Assembly: GCF_029892485.1 (NCBI RefSeq)
Contig: NZ_JARXVG010000004.1
Coordinates: 62,001-126,000, forward strand
DNA: 64,000 nucleotides
Origin: Variovorax boronicumulans
GTDB taxonomy: Bacteria > Pseudomonadota > Gammaproteobacteria > Burkholderiales > Burkholderiaceae_C
Direction: 5' to 3'
A program made the position numbers and the translations under genes. Below, one piece after another: positions 37,456 through 45,479 of this stretch (position 1 is its first letter; the number at the start of each line of letters is the position of its first letter). The notes beneath the pieces were generated by a model. The model made no database searches. It saw nothing but the letters and a program-made list of their open reading frames with translations, and had not been told where the DNA came from.

Positions 37456-40366
37456 CGGGCAGCGCCAGCAGGCGTTGTGTCCACTCCCGGGCCTTGTCCT
37501 CGTCGAAGAGCGGGCTGTCGGGGTCACCGTAGAAGGTCTGCGCCAGAACCTCCATGCAGGCGCGCTGGCTCTCCAGGTTCTCCTCGCAGTCGTCGAGCGC
37601 GGCACCGGCGAGCAGCCAGCGCTCGGCGGCGGCAGCGTCTTCCGGCGCGCCCTGGCCTCGAAAGCGCATCCAGCCCAGTTCGTAGCAGGCCCAGCCCTGT
37701 TCGCGCTGGGTGCTGTCCTCCGCCACCTTCTGCCGCGCGTAGAGGGCTTCGGCATACAGGACGTTCACTTCCGCTTCTCCGTGGCCCTGTTCAGCCAGCG
37801 CCCCTGCATGCAGGCACAGCGTGCGGCCGAGCTGCATCGTGGCGCTGGTGTCGCCGGCTTCGTGGCCACGGCGGAAGTAGCCGATCGCGCGCGCGAGGTC
37901 GGGCTCCCCGGGTTCGCCGAGCTTGTGCGCCAGACCTAGGTTGTAGAGCGCCATCGTGTTGTTCTTCTCGGCGGCCAGTTCGTAGTGCCGCACGCCGCCT
38001 TCCAGGTCGCGCTCGCCACCCTCGCCTTCGCACAGCATGTAGCCGAGCTGGGCCTGCGTGGCGGCGTCGTCCGCGCCGCCATGGGCGATGGCGTGCAGCA
38101 GCCACGCGCGCCCCAGAGGGGCGTCGGCGCCGAGGCCCGCGGTGTCCCAGCGCAGCATCTTCGAGAGCTCGCACATCGCCACGGGCAGGCCGTCGGGTGA
38201 CGCGGTCGAGGGGGCGTCGCCGGGCGCGCGCACGCCGGCGGCGCGCGCCATCCAGCGCAGGGCTTCGCGCGGGTCGGCCTCGACGCCCTCGCCGTCGCGC
38301 AGATGGCGGGCCAGCTCGTAGGCGGCCTGCAGGTCGCCGGCGGCATGGCGCGCCGCCATGCGCTCGGCATGCGGCTGCTCGCGGCCGTCGGCATGCAGCC
38401 AGACGTACAGGCCGGTGTCGTTGCGCACAGCCTTCACCGGCTCGCCGGCGCCCCAGCGCTTGCACAGCTCCGAGCGGACCACCGCGGCAAGCCAGCCGTC
38501 CGAGACCGACACCGCGGTGGAGATCCACGGATAGGCCTGCGGGTGCAGCACGGCGCCATCGGCGCGCAGGACACCCACGGCGAGTTGTCCCTTCTCGACC
38601 TTCGCGCCGCGCGGCGCCGGATCGGCGACCAGCCAGCCGATGTCCTGCGTGCCCCAGGCCAGCGGCTGGAGCGTGCGATGTCGGCAAGGCACCAGCTCGC
38701 GGCCGGCGGCCACGTCGTAGATGCCGCGCAGCCACGGCGCGTTCTTCGCCGTGCGCCCGCCCTTGGACGCCACGCGCACCAGGTCGCGCCGGACCATGGC
38801 GTGGGCGCGCTCCTGGCCGCTCAGAGGTTCCAGGGTCTCGAACCGGCCGTAGTCGAAGGGCACGAGCACTCGGCCCTGCCCATCGATCAGACCGCACAGG
38901 CCGTCGGCCCGCTCCACGGCAAAGCGCTTCGGCCGGGTCTCGGCGCTGCGCTCGTTCGCCGGATCGTTGTCTTCGCTCGTCAGGAACTCGATGGGGTATT
39001 CCTCGAGCAGGTCGACCTGCTCGTAGATCGGCTCGATCACGACACGGCCTTGCGCATCGAGCAACCCGCTCTTGCCGTCGCGCATAGCTTCGAAGGCCTC
39101 CCAGTCGTGGCGCCACTGAAGGCTGTCGAAAGCCGGCGGCACGGCCCAGTCGCCGCCAGCGCGCACCAGCCCCCAGCCGCCCTCGTCGCCGCGCACGGGG
39201 GCGAGGCCGAAGGGCGTGAAGTCTTCAGCCTCTTCGAATTGCGGCGCAATGGCCCATTGGCCCTGCAGGTCGATGTACCCGATGCGCTCGCCCACGCGGG
39301 CGCGCACCCAGCCTTCGACAAAGCTCCAGACCTCGTCGACCGAGGGCGCCAGCAGCCAGCTGCCGTCGGCGCGCAGCAGGCCGATGTGGTCGCCGACCAG
39401 GGCCGTGGCGATGTCGTCCTCGAAGGCCCAGGCCTCGTCGAGCTGCGGTTCGAGCAGCACGCGCGGCGCTTCGGCGTCGGCGAGCAGCAGGCCGGAGCGC
39501 TCGCCCTGCGAGATCCAGAGCAGGCGCCGATCGCTCCCGCCGGCGTCGCGGATGTCGTCCCACGCAGGCTCGACCACGGTGGTGCGATGGCTGGTGCCGT
39601 CGTCGTCGTGCGCGATGCGCATCACGCCCCAGCGGCCGTCGACCTCGAAACGCCAGAGTTCGCCGCCCAGGTGGTTGTCCCAGTCGGGGCGCTCATGGCC
39701 GTCTTCGTCGTCGTCTTCTTCCGGCTCGAAATCGGCAAAGCGCTCGTCGCGCGGCGCCTCGTAGCCGTCGAAATACGGATGCGACAGGCCGCCGAAGCCG
39801 AACTGCCAGGCCCATGATTCCCAGTCCGCGAAGCGCTTGATGCCGAGCGCCACGTCCACGCCCGGGTGGTTGCCGCTGTCGATGCAGCGCCGCACCTCGG
39901 TCCATCGCTCGTTGCACTCGCGGCGGTTGCGTTCGATGAAGCCCTCGCCTTCGGCGTCGCCACCCATCCAGGACAGCTCGTCGAGGTTGGCGGAAAACCG
40001 CGGCGCGCTGTCGGCCGGCAGCTCGTCGATCAGCTCGGCCAGGTGCAGGGCCAGCGCCTCGAACTGCAGCGCGATCTGCGGCAGCGTGTGCAGCATCGGA
40101 TGCCGTTCCACGAAGGCGTGCAGCTGCCGGATGCGCGCAAGCGCGGCATGCGCATCGCTGGCGAGGTTGTCGGTTCCAGCGTCTCCGAAGACGCGCTGGT
40201 GGTCGATGGCGTCGCTGGCCGCGCCGTCGGCCAGCAGGAGCTGCCAGAGCACGGGGAAGTTGTTGTTGGCTTCGGCGATTTCGTTGGCCGATGCCTCTTC
40301 GCTGTCAGCGCCATCGCCGACGTCGGAAAGACGGTGTTCGAGATAGAGCCAGGAACGATTGCCCAT
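37430..40366 (-). CDS. Large WG-repeat and SEL1-repeat protein
   Basis: A 978-residue protein without a signal peptide. Residues about 1-230 form an alpha-helical domain with an acidic stretch (EPEEDDDEDGHE). About 235-620 contain WG-type beta repeats (RWGVMRIA, GWGLVRAGGDWAVPP, GLLDAQGRVVIEP, GLIDGQGRVLVPFDYG). About 680-950 contain SEL1/TPR-like repeats (AALYELARHLRDG-type, LGYMLCEGEGGERD, ALYNLGLAHKLGE, YELGWMRFRGQG). Both repeat classes mediate protein binding. The function is unknown; it overlaps the desaturase end by 26 bp. Confidence 0.75.
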   Translation of the reverse strand: MGNRSWLYLEHRLSDVGDGADSEEASANEIAEANNNFPVLWQLLLADGAASDAIDHQRVFGDAGTDNLASDAHAALARIRQLHAFVERHPMLHTLPQIALQFEALALHLAELIDELPADSAPRFSANLDELSWMGGDAEGEGFIERNRRECNERWTEVRRCIDSGNHPGVDVALGIKRFADWESWAWQFGFGGLSHPYFDGYEAPRDERFADFEPEEDDDEDGHERPDWDNHLGGELWRFEVDGRWGVMRIAHDDDGTSHRTTVVEPAWDDIRDAGGSDRRLLWISQGERSGLLLADAEAPRVLLEPQLDEAWAFEDDIATALVGDHIGLLRADGSWLLAPSVDEVWSFVEGWVRARVGERIGYIDLQGQWAIAPQFEEAEDFTPFGLAPVRGDEGGWGLVRAGGDWAVPPAFDSLQWRHDWEAFEAMRDGKSGLLDAQGRVVIEPIYEQVDLLEEYPIEFLTSEDNDPANERSAETRPKRFAVERADGLCGLIDGQGRVLVPFDYGRFETLEPLSGQERAHAMVRRDLVRVASKGGRTAKNAPWLRGIYDVAAGRELVPCRHRTLQPLAWGTQDIGWLVADPAPRGAKVEKGQLAVGVLRADGAVLHPQAYPWISTAVSVSDGWLAAVVRSELCKRWGAGEPVKAVRNDTGLYVWLHADGREQPHAERMAARHAAGDLQAAYELARHLRDGEGVEADPREALRWMARAAGVRAPGDAPSTASPDGLPVAMCELSKMLRWDTAGLGADAPLGRAWLLHAIAHGGADDAATQAQLGYMLCEGEGGERDLEGGVRHYELAAEKNNTMALYNLGLAHKLGEPGEPDLARAIGYFRRGHEAGDTSATMQLGRTLCLHAGALAEQGHGEAEVNVLYAEALYARQKVAEDSTQREQGWACYELGWMRFRGQGAPEDAAAAERWLLAGAALDDCEENLESQRACMEVLAQTFYGDPDSPLFDEDKAREWTQRLLALPATTSDAPA

Positions 40367-40438
40367 GTGTGGTCGGTGCGTGTGTCGTCCATGACGAAGG
40401 CCATGGGTAGCGCCCAGTTTAGAGGCGCCTTTTCACGC

Positions 40439-41347
40439 TCACATGACCGCGGAAGGCTGCACCAGGAATTGCGTGACCTGTGCAAGCACGGTCTCTTCCT
40501 TGAGGATGCGGCGGTGGCCCCAGCCCTGCGTGGCGACGAGCTGCGCGTGGGGAATCGCATCGCGATAAGCCTCGCCATCGGCAAAGCGGTTCACGCGGTC
40601 CTCGCGGTCATGAACGATCAGCGCCGGCTGCGCGATGCGCGGGCCGGCGAGCGCGGGTTCGAACTGCGGCATCAGCACGCCTTCGCGCGCCTCGAACATC
40701 CGCTGCATCGCGGCGCGCGTCTGCTCGCTGAGGCCGAAGGCATGCGCGAAGTAGCGCGTGTATTCGCGTGGCGAAGCGGGCGGTGCGAGCAGCACGATGC
40801 GCTCGGCCGGCAGCCCGCGCCCTGCGGCGTAGGCAAGCGCATTGGCCCCCAGCGAATGCGCGACCACGGCGCGCAACGCACGGCCGTCCGCGGCGAGCCG
40901 GGCGGTAACGTAATCGATGGCGCGCGCGAACTGCGCGCCGTTGGTAGCCATGCCTTCGCTGCGGCCGTGCGCCGGCAGCTCGAGCAGCACCGGCCGAAGC
41001 CCCGCCGCAGCCAACGCCTGCGCAAGCGGCAGCATCTGGCCCGCATGCCCGCCCCAGCCATGCACCAGCAGCACGAGCGGCGCGGATTCGGCCCCCGAGT
41101 CCTGCGCCGCCAGGTGGTAGATGCCGACGCTCGCATCCTCGAAGGACCAGGCCTCGTGGCGCCAGTCGGCACCGGGGTGCTGGCCGCGGTACAGCCACTT
41201 GGGCGGCAGCGGCGTGCCGAACACCCGATAGGCCGCGCGCACGCCCAGCGCGGGCCAGAGGCGTTGCGATGCGCCGAGGCCGAAGCGCATCGCGCGCATC
41301 AGCCGGCTGGCGCCGTAGTAGGTCGTGGGGGCGGAAGTGCTCGTCAT
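40439..41347 (-). CDS. Alpha/beta hydrolase in a TetR-controlled operon
   Basis: A 302-residue hydrolase. VHGWGGHAGQ is the oxyanion region, VAHSLGANA the nucleophile elbow, VHDREDRVN the acid region and GWGHRRIL the catalytic histidine. AGGAG stands upstream of ATG 41347. It follows a 37-codon membrane peptide gene by 20 bp, and both lie downstream of an operator matching that of the adjacent TetR gene. It is probably an esterase or acyl hydrolase; the substrate is unknown. Confidence 0.8.
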   Translation of the reverse strand: MTSTSAPTTYYGASRLMRAMRFGLGASQRLWPALGVRAAYRVFGTPLPPKWLYRGQHPGADWRHEAWSFEDASVGIYHLAAQDSGAESAPLVLLVHGWGGHAGQMLPLAQALAAAGLRPVLLELPAHGRSEGMATNGAQFARAIDYVTARLAADGRALRAVVAHSLGANALAYAAGRGLPAERIVLLAPPASPREYTRYFAHAFGLSEQTRAAMQRMFEAREGVLMPQFEPALAGPRIAQPALIVHDREDRVNRFADGEAYRDAIPHAQLVATQGWGHRRILKEETVLAQVTQFLVQPSAVM

Positions 41348-41367
41348 TTGCAGGGACTCCTGGCGGC

Positions 41368-41481
41368 TCAGTACCAGACCCAGTCCCGGTTGCTGCGGGG
41401 CAGGCTGCGAAGCGTGTCGCGGGCGGCTTCGACGCCAAGGGCGACGGCATAGATGGCAAGGCAAAGGGCAATGATCAGCAT
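41368..41481 (-). CDS. 37-residue membrane peptide
   Basis: A short gene encoding a peptide that begins MLIIALCLAIYAVALGVEAA, a single transmembrane helix, followed by an Arg-containing stretch and ending in SNRDWVWY. AGGAG lies about 8 bases upstream of ATG 41481. The operator-like palindrome 41499-41514 lies just upstream of the ribosome-binding site. Good translation signals, codon use and its position as first gene of the hydrolase operon support a real gene. No function is known to me. Confidence 0.65.
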   Translation of the reverse strand: MLIIALCLAIYAVALGVEAARDTLRSLPRSNRDWVWY

Positions 41482-41498
41482 GACGCTTCTCCTATTTA

Positions 41499-41514
41499 TC
41501 GCACGACTGTGCGA
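41499..41514. promoter_or_regulatory. Putative TetR operator 1 (hydrolase operon)
   Basis: TCGCACGACTGTGCGA is a palindrome with 6-bp arms around a GACT centre, upstream of the 37-codon gene. The same sequence recurs, inverted, at the TetR promoter (42172-42187). Confidence 0.7.
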
Positions 41515-41558
41515 AATTCTGACAAAGAAAGATGAGGCAAATCCACCTGCCCGATGGC

Positions 41559-42161
41559 TCAGGCGAGGTAACTGGAAAGGAGCCGCTGCCAGGTCTGCGT
41601 AGCCCTGTCGGCGGTGTGCGGGTCGCGCAGGAAACGCGCGTCGTGCAGCTGGTTCATCATGATTCCGTTGATCTCGCTGACCAGCTGTGCGGGTTCGGTG
41701 TCGGCCTTAAGTTCGCCGGCCTCGATGGCGAGCGTCACGGTGCGGCGCAGGGCCGCGCGCCAGCGCGTGATCTCCTCGAGGAGCACATCGCGCAGCTCGC
41801 CTTCGCGGTCGTCGAACTCGAAGGCGCCGGCCACGTAGAGGCAGCCGGTCCGGGCCTCGACGTCGCGGGTGCGGGCGATCCAGCGGGCCACGATGTCGTT
41901 CAGGCGCGCGAGGCCCTTGGGCTTCTGCATGGCCGGCACGAATACATCGGCCAGGAAGCCACGGCCGTACTCTTCGATGACTGCCTTCTGCAGCGCCTCG
42001 CGCGAACCCACGCGGGAAAACACGCCGCTTTTGGAGAGCCCCAGGCGGCTCGCGATGACCTGCAACGAGATCGCTTCCAGGCCTTCGGCCAGCGCGAGGT
42101 CCAGCGCGGCGCCGACGATGGCGGCGCGGGTGAGTTCGCTTTTCTGGGTCTTGGCGTCCAT
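41559..42161 (-). CDS. TetR-family transcriptional repressor
   Basis: A 200-residue TetR regulator with the N-terminal HTH at about 32-57 (VIASRLGLSKSGVFSRVGSR) and a helical ligand-binding domain. It is transcribed in the same direction as, and directly upstream of, the small peptide and hydrolase genes. Palindromes of matching sequence lie before its own start and before the peptide gene, suggesting autorepression and control of the hydrolase operon. The ligand is unknown. Confidence 0.87.
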   Translation of the reverse strand: MDAKTQKSELTRAAIVGAALDLALAEGLEAISLQVIASRLGLSKSGVFSRVGSREALQKAVIEEYGRGFLADVFVPAMQKPKGLARLNDIVARWIARTRDVEARTGCLYVAGAFEFDDREGELRDVLLEEITRWRAALRRTVTLAIEAGELKADTEPAQLVSEINGIMMNQLHDARFLRDPHTADRATQTWQRLLSSYLA

Positions 42162-42171
42162 GCCGCAACTT

Positions 42172-42187
42172 TAGCACAGTCGTGCGA
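42172..42187. promoter_or_regulatory. Putative TetR operator 2 (autoregulation)
   Basis: TAGCACAGTCGTGCGA lies 11 bases before the TetR start codon. Its reverse complement shares 15 of 16 positions with operator 1 (TCGCACGACTGTGC common to both). Confidence 0.7.
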
Positions 42188-42330
42188 AATCACAAGCGCA
42201 AGGCAAAAGCATGACGTATAGATGTTTTGCTCATGTGAAACCAACAAACGCATCGTTCCCTGCATAAGCGCTTCTGCAGAGAATCGCCGGTCGGGCCCAC
42301 TCCGGGGTCCGGATGACACCTCGGCGCCAG

Positions 42331-43275
42331 ATGAACTTCCAACAACTGCGCTCGGTACGCGAGGCCGTTCGTTGCGGCTTCAACCTGACCGAAGTCGCTC
42401 ACACCCTTCACACCTCGCAGCCCGGCGTGAGCCGGCAGATCCGCGAACTCGAGGAGGAGCTCGGCATCGAGCTCTTCGTGCGCGCCGGCAAGCGGCTCAC
42501 GGGCCTCACCGAGCCGGGCGGCCACGTGCTGCCGATCATCGAGCGCATGCTGCTGGAGAGCAGCAACCTGCGGCATGCGGGGCAGGAGTTCGTCGCGCAG
42601 CAAAGCGGGCTGCTCTCCATTGCGGCCACGCACTCGCAGGCGCGCTATGCGATGCCGGTGGCCGTGCAGGAATTTCGCGCGCAGTTCCCGAACGTGAAAC
42701 TGCACCTGCACCAGGGCTCGCCCAAGCAGATCGCGCAGATGCTGATCGACGGCGAGGCCGACGTGGGCATCGCCACCGAGGCGCTGGGCGACTACCCGCA
42801 ACTGGTCGCCCTGCCCTGCTACCGCTGGACGCATTCGGTGATCGTGCCGCCGGGCCATCCGCTGCTGGACGCACCACTGTCGCTGGAGGCGCTCACGCGC
42901 TATCCGCTGATCACCTACGACACGGGCTTCACCGGCCGATCGCGCATCGACGAAGCATTCGAGGCGCGCGGGCTGCAGCCCAACATCGTGCTCGCCGCGA
43001 TGGATGCCGACGTGATCAAGACCTACGTGACCCTGGGCCTTGGCGTAGGCATCGTGGCCGGCGTGGCCTATGAGGCGGAGCGCGACACGCAGCTGCGCGC
43101 GATCGATGCGGGGCGCCTGTTCGGCATCAACCTCACCAAGCTCGCGGTGCGCCGCGGCAACTATCTGCGCAAGTACGTCTATGCCTTCATCGAGTCATTC
43201 GCGCCGACCCTGACGCGTGCCATCGTCGAGAAGGCGCTGGGGGACGAGGTCAAGGCGTCCCACTACGAAATCTAG
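42331..43275 (+). CDS. CysB-type LysR regulator
   Basis: A 314-residue LysR protein of the CysB/Cbl branch, starting MNFQQLRSVREAVRCGFNLT, with the HTH at about 20-45 (VAHTLHTSQPGVSRQI). Segments YPLITYDTGFTGR and VIKTYVTLGLGVGIVA match the sulfate/N-acetylserine-binding domain of CysB. ATG 42331 was chosen by family alignment over ATG 42313. It stands alone, so its targets (sulfur assimilation or sulfonate use) are presumably elsewhere; the rhodanese gene is the only nearby sulfur-linked gene. Confidence 0.85.
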   Translation: MNFQQLRSVREAVRCGFNLTEVAHTLHTSQPGVSRQIRELEEELGIELFVRAGKRLTGLTEPGGHVLPIIERMLLESSNLRHAGQEFVAQQSGLLSIAATHSQARYAMPVAVQEFRAQFPNVKLHLHQGSPKQIAQMLIDGEADVGIATEALGDYPQLVALPCYRWTHSVIVPPGHPLLDAPLSLEALTRYPLITYDTGFTGRSRIDEAFEARGLQPNIVLAAMDADVIKTYVTLGLGVGIVAGVAYEAERDTQLRAIDAGRLFGINLTKLAVRRGNYLRKYVYAFIESFAPTLTRAIVEKALGDEVKASHYEI

Positions 43276-43399
43276 CCCCGCCGCGAGTGCTGTTGCGTGG
43301 CGGGTACTGCGAAAACGGCAGGGCTCAAAAGAAAGCGTACGGCTTCACACAAGGGGCGTACATTCGGGTTAATTCCTTGGCTTCCGGAACGGATCAGCA

Positions 43400-43663
43400 A
43401 TGGCATCGACCCCGCAGCAGCAGCAACAGCAAATCAGGGCCGCCCAGAAGGCGGCCGATGCGGCGGAGCGACGAGAACGGTTGAAACGTGCGCTGCCCGC
43501 CACGGTGGAACTCCTGCAGAGCCGCCAGGCCGACCGCATCGACGACAACGACATCGAGGCGTATGTGGGCCTCAACTGGCTCGAGTGGCACGGCGGCGGC
43601 CTTCGCCTCACCATCACCGGGCGCAACGTATGCGCCCAGTCGGCGTCCACCGCGCTGGCCTGA
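43400..43663 (+). CDS. Hypothetical protein with Gln/Ala-rich N-terminus
   Basis: An 87-residue protein beginning with a Gln run and an alpha-helical charged segment (AADAAERRERLKRALPA), followed by a compact region ending RLTITGRNVCAQ. It has no recognised domain. A clear factor-independent terminator follows 17 bases after its stop, which supports it as a real transcription unit. The 124-bp gap upstream shows no strong promoter consensus. Confidence 0.6.
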   Translation: MASTPQQQQQQIRAAQKAADAAERRERLKRALPATVELLQSRQADRIDDNDIEAYVGLNWLEWHGGGLRLTITGRNVCAQSASTALA

Positions 43664-43680
43664 CAAACACCAGACAAAGA

Positions 43681-43710
43681 AAAGCCGCCACAGCAACCTG
43701 TGGCGGCTTT
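43681..43710 (+). terminator. Rho-independent terminator
   Basis: AAAGCCGCCACAG-CAAC-CTGTGGCGGCTTT is a perfect 13-bp stem with a 4-base loop between the convergent hypothetical and RcnB-like genes. Symmetry and flanking A and T runs allow it to act in both directions. Confidence 0.9.
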
Positions 43711-43732
43711 CACATGAGGCCGGGCGAACGGC

Positions 43733-44185
43733 TTACTGGCCCGCGATGATCTGCGCGATCAGGCCGGTGGCAATGGCGGCGAGCACGTAGTCACCACCCA
43801 CGCCGACCCATTGATACCCACGGGGCGGCGGCTGCAGGCGATAGGCACGGTAGTCGTTCACCACGTAGTTGCGGCCCCGGTACTCGGCCGGCACACGGCC
43901 ACCACGGCGCCATTCGGCATGCGGCTGCGGGAAGCCACGGCGATCGAACTGGCGGCCATCGCGGAAGTCCTGGTTGCCGCGGTAGTCGCGGTGCGGACCG
44001 CGGCGATCGAAATGGCGGTCTCCCCGATCGTTGTCGTGCCGTTGTTCGGCACGCCCGTTGCGATCGTCACGCCCGTCGCCGGGCCGTCCGTCGAAGCGGC
44101 GGTCTTGCGCGAAGGCGCTTCCCGCTGCCATGCACATCGCGAGCGCCGCAGCAGCGACGGCCATGCTCTTCGAATTGATGTTCAT
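43733..44185 (-). CDS. RcnB-like periplasmic protein
   Basis: A 150-residue exported protein with a signal peptide ending near SAFAQ, a mature N-terminal half very rich in Arg, Asp, His and Gly, and the C-terminal RcnB region NYVVNDYRAYRLQPPPRGYQ followed by a hydrophobic end. ATG 44185 has AAGGAG 6 bases upstream. RcnB proteins affect nickel and cobalt homeostasis in E. coli; the role here is unproven. The terminator at 43681-43710 lies downstream. Confidence 0.8.
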   Translation of the reverse strand: MNINSKSMAVAAAALAMCMAAGSAFAQDRRFDGRPGDGRDDRNGRAEQRHDNDRGDRHFDRRGPHRDYRGNQDFRDGRQFDRRGFPQPHAEWRRGGRVPAEYRGRNYVVNDYRAYRLQPPPRGYQWVGVGGDYVLAAIATGLIAQIIAGQ

Positions 44186-44309
44186 CTGGAACTCCTTCAT
44201 GCGTTGATGACGAGTTCATTGTGTGCCGCGGTTGTGTCTGCCCGGCGCACTTCAGGTCGCCGTCAGGTGAAATCAGGTAAGCGCTGGTATCGGGGCGGCG
44301 CGTTGTCCT

Positions 44310-44900
44310 TCACCGCGGCGCGTAGCGGTTGACCACGACGCCGCATTCGTAGCCAGTCGACCCGAGCAGACGCAATGCGTGCCCCTTGCGCTGGTCGTGA
44401 AACACCGAGCGCCCCGCGCCCACGGCGGTGGGATTGACGAAGAACTGGAACTCGTCGACCAGCCCCTCGGTCACGAGCGACGACGCGAACCCGACACCCC
44501 CGATGACGAGGATGTCCTTGCCCTCCTGCCGCTTGAGCGCATTCACCTCTTCGGCCAGGCCACCGCTCGCGATGACGGTGCGCTCCCAGCGCGAAGCCTT
44601 GAGCTTGTCGGTGAGCACGACCTTCTGCGCATCGGCCACCTTCTGCGCGAAAGCGAACTGCGTGTTGGCCGGATAGTTCTTCGCGGCGCGGCCCCAGTGC
44701 TCGAGGTAGCCCTCTTCCACGATCTTGCGGCTCAGCAGGATGGTGTCGACGCCCTCGAAGACCTGGTTGAAGAACGTCTTCAGCTTGTCGTCCCAGGCCC
44801 AGCGGTCGCCCCAACCCCAGACCTGCCAGTCGAGGCTGCCATTGGCCGGCGAGACATAGCCATCGACGGACATCTGCATCTGCAATATGAGCTTTCGCAT
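44310..44900 (-). CDS. Dihydrofolate reductase-like (RibD C-terminal) family protein
   Basis: A 196-residue protein of the RibD-C/DHFR-like superfamily. MRKLILQMQMSVDGYVSP is the typical first strand and substrate loop, ILVIGGVGFASSLV the NADPH-binding glycine loop and VDEFQFFVNPTAVGAG the late core strand. It is divergent from an HxlR regulator, with direct repeats in between. Members are often stress-induced reductases of unknown substrate; it is not expected to replace FolA. Confidence 0.82.
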   Translation of the reverse strand: MRKLILQMQMSVDGYVSPANGSLDWQVWGWGDRWAWDDKLKTFFNQVFEGVDTILLSRKIVEEGYLEHWGRAAKNYPANTQFAFAQKVADAQKVVLTDKLKASRWERTVIASGGLAEEVNALKRQEGKDILVIGGVGFASSLVTEGLVDEFQFFVNPTAVGAGRSVFHDQRKGHALRLLGSTGYECGVVVNRYAPR

Positions 44901-44939
44901 GGTGCTTCTCCTGAGTGCCGGTCTGGACAACTGCTCTTG

Positions 44940-44990
44940 AAATGCAAGCAGTCTCCAGTGTCCGAAAACCGATGCGAAAATGCAAGCAGT
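44940..44990. promoter_or_regulatory. Direct repeats in the DHFR-like/HxlR promoter region
   Basis: AAATGCAAGCAGT occurs twice, at 44940-44952 and 44978-44990, with a centre-to-centre distance of 38 bp. Each copy also lies in an imperfect dyad (TGCAAGCAGTTTTGCA around the second). These are good candidates for HxlR binding. Confidence 0.6.
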
Positions 44991-45013
44991 TTTGCAAACA
45001 CACCGAAGCCCCG

Positions 45014-45445
45014 ATGGCCACCCAACAGAAATCGCTCTGCCCGATCAACCTCGCGCTTGAAGTCTTCGGCGATCGCTGGAGCCTGTTGATCGTTCGCGAC
45101 ATGATGTTTGCCGGCAAGCGGCATTTCAGAGAGTTCCTGCAGTCCGAGGAAGGCATCTCCTCGAACATCCTGACCGAGCGCCTGGGCAAGCTCGTCGAGC
45201 ACGGCGTGCTCAGCAAGACCGACGACCCGACGCACAAGCAGAAGGCCATCTACAGCCTCACGCCGATGGGCATCGACCTGCTGCCGGTGGTGACGCAGAT
45301 CGGCATCTGGGGGCGCAAGTACGCACCGGTCACCAAGCAGAGCGGCGCGCCCGCGGCGGCGCTCGAAAAAGGCGGGCCGGCACTGCAAAAGAAGATGCAG
45401 GCCGAACTTCGCAAGGCGCATCTGGGCCGCGGCGCGGCGACTTGA
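45014..45445 (+). CDS. HxlR-family transcriptional regulator
   Basis: A 143-residue winged-helix regulator. CPINLALEVFGDRWSLLIVRD is split here as the Cys near residue 9 and the FGDRWSLL helix; EGISSNILTERLGKLVEHG is the recognition region and the wing contains HKQKAIYSLTPMG. ATG 45014 fits the family start; an upstream extension to 44915 would cover the repeats. The N-terminal Cys matches the redox-sensing Cys of some HxlR proteins. It probably controls the divergent DHFR-like gene. Confidence 0.85.
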   Translation: MATQQKSLCPINLALEVFGDRWSLLIVRDMMFAGKRHFREFLQSEEGISSNILTERLGKLVEHGVLSKTDDPTHKQKAIYSLTPMGIDLLPVVTQIGIWGRKYAPVTKQSGAPAAALEKGGPALQKKMQAELRKAHLGRGAAT

Positions 45446-45479
45446 GCGCCGGGAGACGCTGCGGCGGAAAGACCTGCCG

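Noticed and set aside
44915-45013. Longer start for the HxlR regulator
   Set aside because: It would run through the direct repeats and adds a segment not expected in the family; ATG 45014 fits.
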